Origin: Ligustrum vulgare
Taxonomy: Eukaryota > Streptophyta > Magnoliopsida > Lamiales > Oleaceae
Reading direction: 5' to 3'
Length of the DNA stretch: 64,000 nucleotides
Assembly (NCBI GenBank): GCA_963555705.1
Contig: OY743180.1
Coordinates: 40,394,129-40,458,128, forward strand
Under the pieces are notes generated by a model. It made no database searches. It had not been told where the DNA came from and was given only the letters and a program-made list of their open reading frames with translations. The position numbers were made by a program, and so were the translations under genes. This document shows, in pieces, positions 12,561 to 22,241 of this stretch. The stretch's first letter is position 1. Every line of letters begins with the position of its first letter.

Positions 12561-12597
12561 AGAGTTATGAAAATACCGGGAAATTATTTATGAGATG

Positions 12598-13014
12598 GCG
12601 CGTCGGTTTTTCCGAAAAAACCAACGCAAGAACGCCGGTTTCTCGCGTCGGTTCAAGGTGAACCGACGAGCAAAGCCGGCCGGTCCGACTTTGCGCGTCG
12701 GTTCTCCATGAACCGACGCAAGAAACTCCGGTTTCTCACGTCGGTTCATGGAGAACCGACGCGCAAAGTCGGACCGGCCGGCTTTGCGCGTCGGTTAACC
12801 TGAAACCGACGCGAGAAACTGGCGTTTCTTGCGTCGGTTTTTCCAAAAATCGATGCTCAAAGTCGGCGGTCCGACTTTGCGCGTCGGTTTAATTAGAAAC
12901 CGATGCCTTTTCCTAAATTTTAATTACGAAAATGCCACCGTCCTATTTTATGCGTCATTTTTTTGAAAAACCGACGTCTGTTCCTCATTTTTTTTATGCC
13001 TTTTTGTACTAGTG
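12598..13014. repeat. CACTA right terminus and subterminal repeats
   Basis: Gcgtcggttnnnn and its inverse occur about ten times, with several hairpin-forming pairs (for example 12640-12672, 12700-12765 and 12785-12850). The array ends at the inverted repeat reading gcctttttgtactagtg on the plus strand. It is the counterpart of the array at 4066-4360. Confidence 0.9.
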
Positions 13015-13017
13015 AAA

Positions 13018-13825
13018 ATTCGAGCTGACCTGAAAGTCAATGAATCTTAAACAAATACAACGAACCGAAGTGAAAATACAATCTCAAAGAATTTCCGTGG
13101 TGAATAAAGAAAGACAAAACAAAGTGAATTAAGTGATCAAGGTGACTATACAATCACAACCGAGGTGATACTTACATGCGAGGTGATTCCAACAGGTGAG
13201 CTGATTTTACACACACGAGGTGAATTCATTGAGGCAACTCGAAAGGATTGGACCAATGTGCAAATGGAGACTATGAGAAACAGTCTAATTAGCCGAATTA
13301 TGTGTCAGTAATCATTATTATCTATAATATATCAGTGTAATCATTGCTAGCAATGATTCAGAAATATCAATCACAGTTGTCAATTAGGTCCGGACAACAA
13401 GATGTATTGCAATAATTGTGTCTCCACCTCCTTTGTTACTATAAAATAGGAGTAAATGCTCATTTAAGAGCAATTAATACAAGAAATTATCTCAACTCTC
13501 GTCACTTTAATACTAATTTCTGAGTTGACTGCCAATCAACATCGAACTAAACAGTGATCCAATTAATTATAATTTCAGTTCACTCTTGATCTGATCATCC
13601 ATTTATATTTATTGTTTTCTCAATTTCTTTTGGTTCTATCTTTAAATGGAAGACCTATGTACTTAACCAAAAATTTCAAATTTAGAGGCATAAACACATG
13701 AAAAGTCAAAATCCTAATACAAACCTTTATTGAGTAGCTTCCAAAGATAAAGTAACGGCAACAAACAGCGTAAGAAGCTATCACCTATCTTTGCTTTCTC
13801 ATTCAATTGGAAATTAGGCAAATTG
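13018..13825. other. Flank of the CACTA insertion; LTR- or promoter-like, no gene
   Basis: This continues the DNA interrupted by the CACTA element. It contains several aggtga phrases and, on the plus strand, a TATA-like tataaaatagg at 13441 followed by an A-rich leader-like stretch. It could be U3 of the element whose decayed ORF lies at 1345-3520, but no second LTR copy was found. Confidence 0.3.
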
Positions 13826-14510
13826 TTAATTACAGTTATGAAGACTTAAACTCTTGGTTGTTAGGTATGCATATGCCTCTTCTTTTTCAGATCTATGATT
13901 AGAAAATTCTTCATTTCTCAAAGATGTCAGAACCAATTTAACTTCATTTTTGTAGAATATGTAGATGTTTTTTTCCCCAATGGGGAAAATCTTGTTATCA
14001 AATTTCCATGGCCGGCCTAATATTCTGTGAAAAGCCTCCATGTCTACTACATCATAAAATACTTCATCTGAATAGTTTTACCAATAGAAAAAGGAACAAC
14101 ACATTTTCGTGTTACATTCACCTCACCGCTTTTTTTAACCAAGCAACTCGATATGGCTTTGGGTGTGGTTGAACTGTAAGATTCAGTTTCTTTACCAATT
14201 TCCTTGAAACTAGGTTCTCACAGCTTTCCCGGTCAATGATGACATTCCGAAGACGTCCATGAGATGAACATCGAGTCCAAAAGACGTTATTTCGTAACTA
14301 GTCATCCTCTGTAGCTTTTGGTAATAGCATTGTATGACACACCACTGGATTTGGAATATCTTGGTCTTCATAAGTAACATACGTTTATATGAAATTCCGA
14401 AACCCCTCATCTTTATTTGTATCATCATATTGTCCCTCGTAATTGATTGTCTCTTCTCAACCCTAAGTCTTTTGCTGCCCTTCGACAATCAAATGGTTTG
14501 TGCGCTTTTG
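13826..14510 (-). pseudogene. Ty3/gypsy gag-protease fragment
   Basis: On the minus strand a degraded zinc-knuckle area near 14480 is followed by NVIIDRESCENLVSRKLVKK (about 14250-14190), LNLTVQPHPKPYRVAWLKK, VTRKCVVPFSIGK, DVVDMEAFHRILGRPWKF and IYIFYKNEVKLVL. This is the protease region of plant Ty3/gypsy elements just before reverse transcriptase, which normally has the GRPWQFD-type phrase. A frameshift lies near 14075-14080, and there is an upstream stop near 14297. No reverse transcriptase or integrase follows, so it is a truncated relic. Confidence 0.8.
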
Positions 14511-14956
14511 GGCTCATTTGATAGTGTGGCAGGTTTGAAAGATTAGATCAAGTATTAAATTATAGAATGCATAGATGTTCTCTTGGATGCAAGAACCAAA
14601 AGTCTCCATGAGGTGAGGTCCTTTTTTGACCGTGTTCCTTGGGCTGTCATATGGTTATCTTTCAACTGATCTGGAACTTTACTAGGTCTCCAAATACTTT
14701 GGACTAAATTGAGTACCTCAAATTAGCAGACAACAAAATTCACTTTTGTTACAGCTAGTCATAATATGATGTAGTTGAGATTTCGACACACACACACAGC
14801 AAGATAGGTTTACCGTTATTAAGTTGGAGTTGTATGCTACTAGCGCTAGATTAAACATTTGGATTTCGGATATAAAGACGATTTTATTTTTCTCAAAATA
14901 ATAACTTTTGTGAGGAAAATATATCATATAATAATGGAAACAAATCCGACAGTACG

Positions 14957-14997
<41 letters not shown>

Positions 14998-15157
14998 AAA
15001 CGTCAATCCCTTTAATTGTTATCACTAACAAACCTAACTATAATATATGTTTACGAGAAAAGCTGAAATATGGTTGACATTCTTCTTGTAGAACAGTATG
15101 CGAGCAACATATTTTAAAGAAAACGTATAGCGGAAATAAAGCAGAAAAAAGTACATT
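14511..15157. other. Spacer downstream of the P450, with a TA microsatellite
   Basis: No gene seen. A pure (TA)n tract lies at about 14960-14993 and a short CA tract near 14790. The right-hand end must contain the 3' untranslated region of the minus-strand P450 gene. No clear polyadenylation signal was assigned. Confidence 0.5.
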
Positions 15158-17817
15158 TTAAACTGAAAAAAGTTTAGCTACCAAAGGGCGAGGGGTGCAC
15201 TTGGCCATTAAAGGTTGAGCTTTAGGCATGGTTAGTCCCGTGCCTTCAGCCATGTCAACAAGTTCATCGCCAACTCTTTCCCAGTCAAAGCATTGGATAA
15301 CTGATCCCAAACTTAGCCCGAGCATACGCATGGCTAATCCCTCCCCAGGACATCCTCTCCTCCCAGAACCAAATGGTATCAATTTGAATCCATCCCTTGT
15401 TGCTTCTAGGCCTTCAAATCTTTCAGGCTTGAATTTTCTGGAATCCTCCCAATTCTTCGGATCGTTGTGTATAGCCCACAAGTTCAATAGCAGCATAGTG
15501 CCTTTCGGTACACGATATCCTCCAATAACACTATCGTCTGAGGACTCATGAGGTATTATCAGAGGACCCGGAGGGTACATTCGCAATGTTTCATTGATAA
15601 TACAGCGCAAGTAAGGGAGATTAGGTATGTCCGATTCATCTATTAAACGCTCATGTCCAACGTGATCATCGATTTCCTTTTGTGCCTTCTTCAAGACTTC
15701 TGGATTGTTCAATAAAAGGGACAATGTCCACTCCATTGTTCCAGATGATGTATCTGTCCCTGCTCCCACCAAAACCTATAAATCCAATGATTTAATTAGG
15801 AATTAGTATATTCGTGATCCACAATAACAAATAGCATTTGATGATTCTTCAACTGATGGTCAAAACATATTAATATTAAATGGTTTAGACCCAAGGAATC
15901 TGAATTTAACATGTTATTCGACTCCAACGAGTTCACCGCGTAAGACTCGACCGTTACTCCTACTTGTTATATACTGTACTTTGAATCTAGTTTCTAAAAG
16001 GAAGGGTTGCTCTAATAGTTCTGCGGCCATCTACCTTAACAACTGATAATAGAGGAGTAAGATAGGCGGCCCACAGTGCAAAGCCGAGACCTTGTACAGC
16101 CCGTGCCGGGCCAGATAGAGCCAAACTGCTCAGCTAAATTTTATTATTCCGTGGTTTAGATATAAACAATACAATTTCTCGAACCACTTTTTAATCATAC
16201 ATATTTTTTCCAAATTTTTAACCACACGTTTAGCCTCTATTGGGAAATAATGGAAAAGAGATCAATTTATAATCTACGCAATTTTTTAAATAACTTTTTA
16301 ACCACACATAACTTATAAATAAACAAATTTGTTTTATGCTTACCTACTTATGATCATCAATCAGGCTCAGTTGAATCGCCAGAGTTGAATTTCGACTCAC
16401 TTTGAAAATTTCTACAGAGATATAATATAATTAAAGTTTGAAAAATAATAAAGGAGGAATCAAGGTTGAAATTTCAACTCTTTACACCACCAAGTACGTT
16501 GTTTTTTTTTCTTTTCTTTTTCTTTTCCAGAAAGGACCCCACACTGCCCATTAATAATCAATGTTTTGTTTCCTTTTGACACTTGCTTGGTCTTTGGCAG
16601 ATCATTTTCACACATTTACAGGTTCACACATTATCCAATTATTATAAAATAGCAGTTCAAATCTCACATTCAATTTGATTGATAAATAGATAGACAGAAA
16701 AGCGAGTAGATAGAGATCGAATATAATCAATCTAAAGGTGTTCAATGGCACTCGAAGCTCGTTGGTGGACTACCCATTCAAGATCTGTATAAATTTGTGT
16801 TACTCCATAGTCCATTCCATGATATTCATCAAACCCGTTTTGTGATTTTAATTTAATTGCAAAGTAAGCAGAATTAACAGAAAAGATAAGTGGAAATAAG
16901 GAAATTAAACTTACCAGCATCAGGCTTCTTATAATTCCATCAGTGTAATACTCAGGTTCTTTCTCCTGCAGTGTCAACAACACTTCAATCATCGTTTTGT
17001 TCTTCCCACCCACCTCCGATGCTCCGCCACCGTCGCCGCACAATCGTTTTTTACATTGCTCCACCAGTTCCTGCATAAACTTTTCTCTCTTCTTCTGCAA
17101 CAACATCAATTTCTTCTCAATCCCACCCACTCCCAGCCACCGCACCAGTGGCACAAAATCCGCCGTACTCGTCGTACCAAGAAGGAAAGTTTCAGTTATG
17201 ATCTCCCGGAACCTCTTTGCCTCATCGATTTCCTCCACGTTCTCACCGTAATACCTTTTCCCAGCAATCATTCTCATCATCACATTCATCGTCATTTCGA
17301 TAAACGGATTTTTCATTTCAACCACATGCTTTTCTTTCGAATCGCGATACAACCTTTGGATCATACCCTTTACTTCATCGATACGAATATTCTGAAGCAT
17401 TTGGAGTCTGTGATTAGATAATATTTCAAGTGTCGATATTCTACGAAGGTTTCTCCAGTGATCTCCGTAAGAAGTCCATGCCAAAGATGTATAATTATTG
17501 CCCAGATATTTTCCGGGCAACATTTGGGGCCGATTGGCGAAAATAATATCGTTTTTGTTGAGGCACTCCTCGGCGGCTGACGGTGAGGACACCACGAGAA
17601 CTCGGCGGGAACCGAATTGGAGCAGAAGAACTGGGCCATATTTTTCCGAAACCTTTGCTAATGATCTGTAAACGGGTTTCTTGAGAAGATAGAGATGGCC
17701 AAGAATTGGTAGATTCAGAATTGGACTAGGTGGATGTCCTCTGAGTTTGTTGTAGAAGTGTTTTGTGAAAATGTAAAAAGTAAACAAGAGAGGAATGTAT
17801 ACAAAAAGATGCTCCAT
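15158..17817 (-). CDS. Cytochrome P450, CYP81 family type, two exons
   Basis: Exon 1 is 17817-16915 and exon 2 is 15775-15158, with GT-AG borders in phase 0 and a 1139-bp intron, giving 505 residues, the usual length for plant A-type P450s. An N-terminal hydrophobic anchor (HLFVYIPLLFTFYIF) is followed by the proline hinge HPPSPILNLPILGHL. Exon 2 opens with the I-helix oxygen-binding AGTDTSSGTMEW, then the K-helix ETLR, the PERF-type KPERFEG and the haem loop FGSGRRGCPGEG with the Cys ligand, all intact. Overall pattern and intron position fit CYP81, endoplasmic-reticulum monooxygenases that act on specialised metabolites (lignans, isoflavonoids, glucosinolates, depending on lineage). The substrate cannot be told from sequence. 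The ATG at 17817 is preferred over the in-frame ATG at 17898, because a TATA box lies between them. Confidence 0.95.
16170..16330. repeat. MITE-like remnant inside the P450 intron
   Basis: Contains cactttttaatcatacatat and taactttttaaccacacata, phrases shared with the MITE-like segments at 19.7-19.9 kb and 36.2-36.3 kb. It lies wholly inside the CYP81 intron and touches no splice border. Confidence 0.35.
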
Positions 17818-17875
17818 TTCGATGAAATTTGTGAATGGAATGCCGATTGATCCTAAATCTTGGGCTGTTGGCTGC

Positions 17876-17882
17876 TTTATAT
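17876..17882 (-). promoter_or_regulatory. TATA box of the CYP81 gene
   Basis: The minus strand reads acatataaagcagcc, about 60 bases upstream of the ATG at 17817, which predicts a short leader of roughly 30 bases. A W-box core (ttgacc, plus strand 17924-17929) lies about 45 bases farther upstream. Whether WRKY factors act there is not known. Confidence 0.65.
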
Positions 17883-18051
17883 GTGGGCATATCTTCATTT
17901 CGTGGAAAATTTTCTAAATTCCGTTGACCATGTTTGTTTTTTGGAAAGAAAAGACTCAGATAGTGGCTCACCCGAATTTCCGGTCCAATATATTATCACC
18001 ACAAACTCTACTTCACCCTTGTTTGATTCCATTACAATCAAATAAAAAATA

Positions 18052-19059
18052 GAGTAATTGGCATTTGGCACAAAACGTCCCTAAATTTGACATTCATTGT
18101 GGAAAAAGTCCCTACTTTCATTTTTTTGGCGAATAATGTCCTTACCTTTAGATTTCTTGCAGATTAGTCCCCAAATTTTACTTTTCTTTCAATTTAGTCA
18201 TTCTGTATTTGATTTAAAGGTCATTGTCTTCAAACGTGTATAACTTTTGATCTACAACTCCGAATTGCACTTCGTTTTTTTGCGTTGAACTTCAAATTCA
18301 ACCATGTTTCTTATGATGTATCATGTGCTCATTTATTAAACATTTCATTTTGACTTTTGTATTGTAGATACTTATTTTGTTAGGGTATCATTGATTAACG
18401 TAAATTGATTTCTGTAAATTTTATTGAAACAGTGAAATTGGATTTATTTGACTTTTTTTAAGGTAAAATGTTTGATTAAAAATTGGTATGTTTAGCCCCT
18501 GTTTGAGCCATATTATAGTCTCAAATCACTTTTAAAAATTTGAGACTATAATATGGCTCAAACGGGGGCTAAACATACCAATTTTTAACCATACATTTTA
18601 CCTTAAAAAAATAAAAAAATAGTTAAATAAATCCAATTTATAAATTCCGCTGGCCATCGAACACACACTAAAATTAAAATTTTATTATTTCAATAAAATT
18701 TACTGAAATCAATTTACGTTAATCAATGATGCCCTAACAAAATAAGTATCTACAATACAAAAGTCAAAACGAAATGTTTAATAAATGAGCACATGATTCA
18801 TCATAAGAAAGATTGTTGAATTTGAAGTTCAACGCAAAAAACGGAGTGCAATTCGGAGTTGTAGATCAAAAGTTATACACATTTGAAGACAGTGACCTTT
18901 AAATCAAATACGAAATGACTAAATTGAAAGAAAAGTAAATTTTGGGAACTAATCTGCAAGAAAATCTAAATGTAAGGACGTTATTCGCCAAAAAAAATAA
19001 ATGTAGGGACTTTTTCCACAATGAGTGTCAAACGTAGGGACGTTTTGCACCAATTATCC
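18052..19059. mobile_element. Foldback element: ~0.5-kb inverted repeat arms
   Basis: The left arm begins gagtaattgg and the right arm ends ccaattatcc. Inward from both ends the same text is read in inverted order: aacgtcccta, ttgtggaaaaagtcccta, aacttttgatctacaactcc, attaacgtaaattgattt. It ends in a central hairpin with gagccatattatagtctcaa on one side and a loop near 18527-18540. By eye the arms are roughly 95% identical, with about 50 extra bases in the right arm near 18610-18660. There is no coding sequence. It looks like a long-TIR MITE or Mutator-like foldback. A target duplication is not clear. Confidence 0.85.
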
Positions 19060-19695
19060 TAAAATATATTACTTACTTTTTCCTACAGTAATCAATCTCA
19101 ACAATTTAAAAAAGTCAAGCCAACAATTTTTTACTTTTCAAACTATTTTTTAACTATTAGATTTCCAAAACTCAATTTTTTTTTTCAAAAACTATGTTTA
19201 TCAAACAAGGGCTTAATACACAACATTATATTGGCCCAAATTCTGCTCAATACATCACATTATATCATCGTCATTAATGAAATATAATTTTTATAAATAC
19301 ACTGTTTACAAATATACCTTTTATCTAACTATTAAAAATAAAAATAAAGATCTATGCACCGCCATTGTAAACAGGGATGGACCCCAGTGTGAGGTTTCAA
19401 GACCCACCACCCCACCCCACCCCCAACCCCACCTCTCAATTTTCTTTTGAGAGTTTTTATTATTTTTATTAATTTTTTAGTTTTTTATTTAATCTTTAGG
19501 ATCAATTTTACATATTTTCAAATTGTTAATATAATCTATTAGCAAAGTAGGATGACTCCTAAGAAAAGTTTGTAATAAAGTATTAAAAAGAATTATAATT
19601 GTTATTTTTTTTAAGATTTTTGTACATTTTAAATAATTATATAGTAAATCAATATTTTTCTACTTTTAAATCAAAAAATCCTCCAAAAATCGCAT
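19060..19695. other. AT-rich intergenic DNA
   Basis: No gene seen. It contains a C-rich tract of repeated ccaccc near 19407-19433 and scattered poly-A/T. Confidence 0.4.
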
Positions 19696-19896
19696 CTCTG
19701 TTTGGTAAACATAATAAATTAGTTTATAAATCAGTTTAAAAATTACACAATTTTTCAAACAGCTTTTCAACCACACACATTTTCTCTCTCAAATTCTTAA
19801 CGACTATTTTTTATCTCAAAATTATAAATAAACCGCTTCAAAAATAAATCATAAATAAACCAATTTATAAATCAAATAGTGTTATCAAACAAAGGA
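19696..19896. mobile_element. MITE-like element with ~40-bp imperfect terminal inverted repeats
   Basis: The left side (ctctgtttggtaaacataat, then agtttataaatcag) and the reverse complement of the right side (ctttgtttgataacactatt, then gatttataaattgg) are imperfect inverted repeats around a core with ttttcaaccacacaca. Related text occurs in the P450 intron (about 16170-16330) and at 36230-36330, which suggests a small dispersed family. Ends are approximate. Confidence 0.45.
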
Positions 19897-20399
19897 AAAT
19901 CTCTCTTTCCCCAAAAATGGACTCAAACAACTCTTATTGTCAAGGAAATTATACTTTTATTATAAACAATTTTTCAGTATGTAATTTTTTATAAAATTAG
20001 CACAGTAAATATACATTATTACAATTTTTTGAAACTTGGATGTTTGGTGGAGATTACAATAGAAATTTTACTAGATTTTGGTAGAAGTTGATTGCTTAAA
20101 AGTAGTGAATCATATGAAATGTGTGGTTACAATTTATTATTGACTTTGATTTAGATTAAAATCTTATTTTTAACCAAATATGTGTATAGTTTATCTTACT
20201 AAACATGTCAAAGACATTGTTGATACATAAAAATACTAAACTTAAAGTCACAAAAATGAGGAGCCCAAATGTGAAAATCAAGGCGAATATCAAAAGACTC
20301 CCTCGTGCAAATGAAGGCTTGTGTGAATGAAAAAATATTTGGATGAATGAAATACTGGGCGATGCGTGATTGAAGGGACAGTTTGATCACTTAAATTCA

Positions 20400-22079
20400 T
20401 GTTGCTTTTTTTTTTTCTTACGGCAAATGTATGGATCGCACAAGTAATAAAGTTGATTTTAAGTTCAAGTATCATACCCACGAGAATTGAGTAAATTTAT
20501 TATTTTTGATTAAAAACCTTAACCGAAACTAATGAATTATCAATTTAATTTGGAATTGAAATAAACTAACAACTAAAAATAAACAATTTTAAATAAAATA
20601 TATGAGAAAAACATGCTAAGATCGAGAATTCACTTTACTTCCATCATTCATGCTTTGATTTAAATGCTTAATAAAAATTCATCGGATTTTGAATAACAGT
20701 GTTCCTATTTTGTTTAAAAATCTCTTTCAAACAAGATTTAAATCATAGGAATATGCGACCTGACTATTTCTATGGTGAATACGAACATATAGAAAAACAG
20801 TAACCTCTTGCGAACACTTTGGAAGATAGCATAAAGTATAACAGTATATTTCTATTCCCTATTGTACTTTATGACAATTAAAAATGTGTAACGTAATCCT
20901 AATCTGATGAACTTAAGAAAAAGCCCCTAAAATCATATCATTAATGTACGCATAATTATAGATGTATGAAAATTGAATTAAGTGCTCAAACCTAGAAATT
21001 GCATTAAATTAAACAACAATCAAAACATGAAATTCAAAATGTAATGTTTCATCACGATGTTCTAACATAAACGTCTAACCTAGAACATGATAAAGATAAA
21101 TAGCAACAAGATAAATTGGAGCTCATAACCCAAATAATATTCTTATTGTAACGTAATCCTAATATGTTGAACTTAAGAAAATACCCAAAAAAATCATATA
21201 ATTACTATACACATAATTATAGATGGATGCAAATTTGAATTAATTGCTCAAACCCAGAAATCGCATTAAATTAAACAACAATAAAAACATGGAATATGAA
21301 ATTTAAAGTTTCATCACGATTCTAACATAAACACTTAGCTTAGAAACATTATTAAAGATAAATAGCAACAAGATAAATTGGAGCTCATCACCCTAATAAT
21401 ATTCTTGCTGGAAAGATCTTCATTTCTCCTTCATGCGCCAATTGGTTCACTCGAGAATTGTTTAGAGTTTCGTTATATAACATCGAGAGCGAGGAATCCC
21501 AAATTTGGCATAAGGATCAGTATATATAGGTTTGGATAAAATCTAGGTTAGTTAGGAGAAAATATAACAAATTCCGCATTTGAAGCCCAACTCATGGCCC
21601 ATTCGAACAGAGGCGCAATCGCGTTGAAGGAGAATCTGCGATTGCCTGATTCCTTGTTTTTCGGTTCTGTTTCTTTTATTTACAATATGATGACCACGTG
21701 ATTTTATGAAGCGCAATCGCGTGATAATACTTTTGACTTGCAATCTCCATTATTTAATTCCTAACAAGTTAGTCCTCTTACTTTTTCTGTCGATAGGTCC
21801 TTCATCTTTTGATTAAATCATTTTGGTCCCTGAACTTTTGATTTTCAATCATTAACTCCTTTACGACCTCAATTGGCTTCATCAACTTCATCATGTGCAC
21901 AATTTAGCTCCATTTATTACCAAAATGACGTTTATTCGCTTCAACTCCTTCATTCTCTCGATTTTTGGAATATTTTTGAAATAAAACAAATAATAACGAA
22001 ATCAATATCATTTGTTCTAAAACGACAGTATAATATCCTAATTTCAGCATGTAAATAAGTGTAAAAAATGTACTTATCA
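20400..22079. mobile_element. Solo LTR (1680 bp) inside the left LTR of the older element
   Basis: Comparison with the uninterrupted LTR at 35562-36184 shows an insertion exactly here. It starts TGTTGC and ends TATCA (TG...CA) and is flanked by ATTCA (20395-20399) and GTTCA (22080-22084), a 5-bp target duplication with one mismatch. The interior has no coding sequence. A direct duplication and GC-rich cgcaatcgcg palindromes (about 21610 and 21715) lie within. Confidence 0.75.
20888..21407 (+). repeat. 260-bp tandem duplication
   Basis: Gtaacgtaatcctaat starts copies at 20888 and 21148. Both contain gaacttaagaaaa, cataattatagatg, gcattaaattaaacaacaat and gataaattggagctcat. The copies are diverged by substitutions and small indels. 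Confidence 0.85.
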
Positions 22080-22241
22080 GTTCACGATCTAAAATAATGG
22101 TAACGGAGCCATTATTGGCAATTATTGGAACATTAGCAATTAATCTAATGTGGGCTGTTAAGAGTGTCATCACGAAAAGTTATCGGAAAAAGTTACTAGT
22201 GTAGAGTAGTTGATGGTTATGGACAGTTATGGGATGAGAAT

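Larger units (their letters stand above)
4066..13014 (-). mobile_element. Complete CACTA (En/Spm) DNA transposon, 8949 bp
   Basis: The left end reads CACCAGTACAGAAATAGG and the reverse complement of the right end reads CACTAGTACAAAAAGGCATA, so the two match as terminal inverted repeats starting CACYAGTAC. A perfect 3-bp target duplication, AAA, lies at 4063-4065 and 13015-13017. Both ends carry arrays of the motif gcgtcggtt in both orientations, the subterminal repeats expected for CACTA elements. The two genes inside, tnp2-type transposase and transposase_24/Ulp1 protease, are both on the minus strand, so the functional 5' end is at the right. Four nonsense codons in the transposase and one in the second gene mean this copy should not move itself, although its ends look usable in trans. 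Confidence 0.95.

Noticed and set aside
13441..13451. Plus-strand TATA-like tataaaatagg as promoter of a gene to the right
   Set aside because: Nothing coding follows on the plus strand. The nearest protein text (gypsy protease) is on the opposite strand.
16997..17421. Plus-strand open frames across the P450 first exon
   Set aside because: Antisense shadows of the strongly coding minus strand, with no motifs of their own.
17818..17898. 27-residue N-terminal extension of the P450 from the ATG at 17898
   Set aside because: The TATA box at 17876-17882 lies inside it, and the ATG at 17817 gives the standard membrane anchor.
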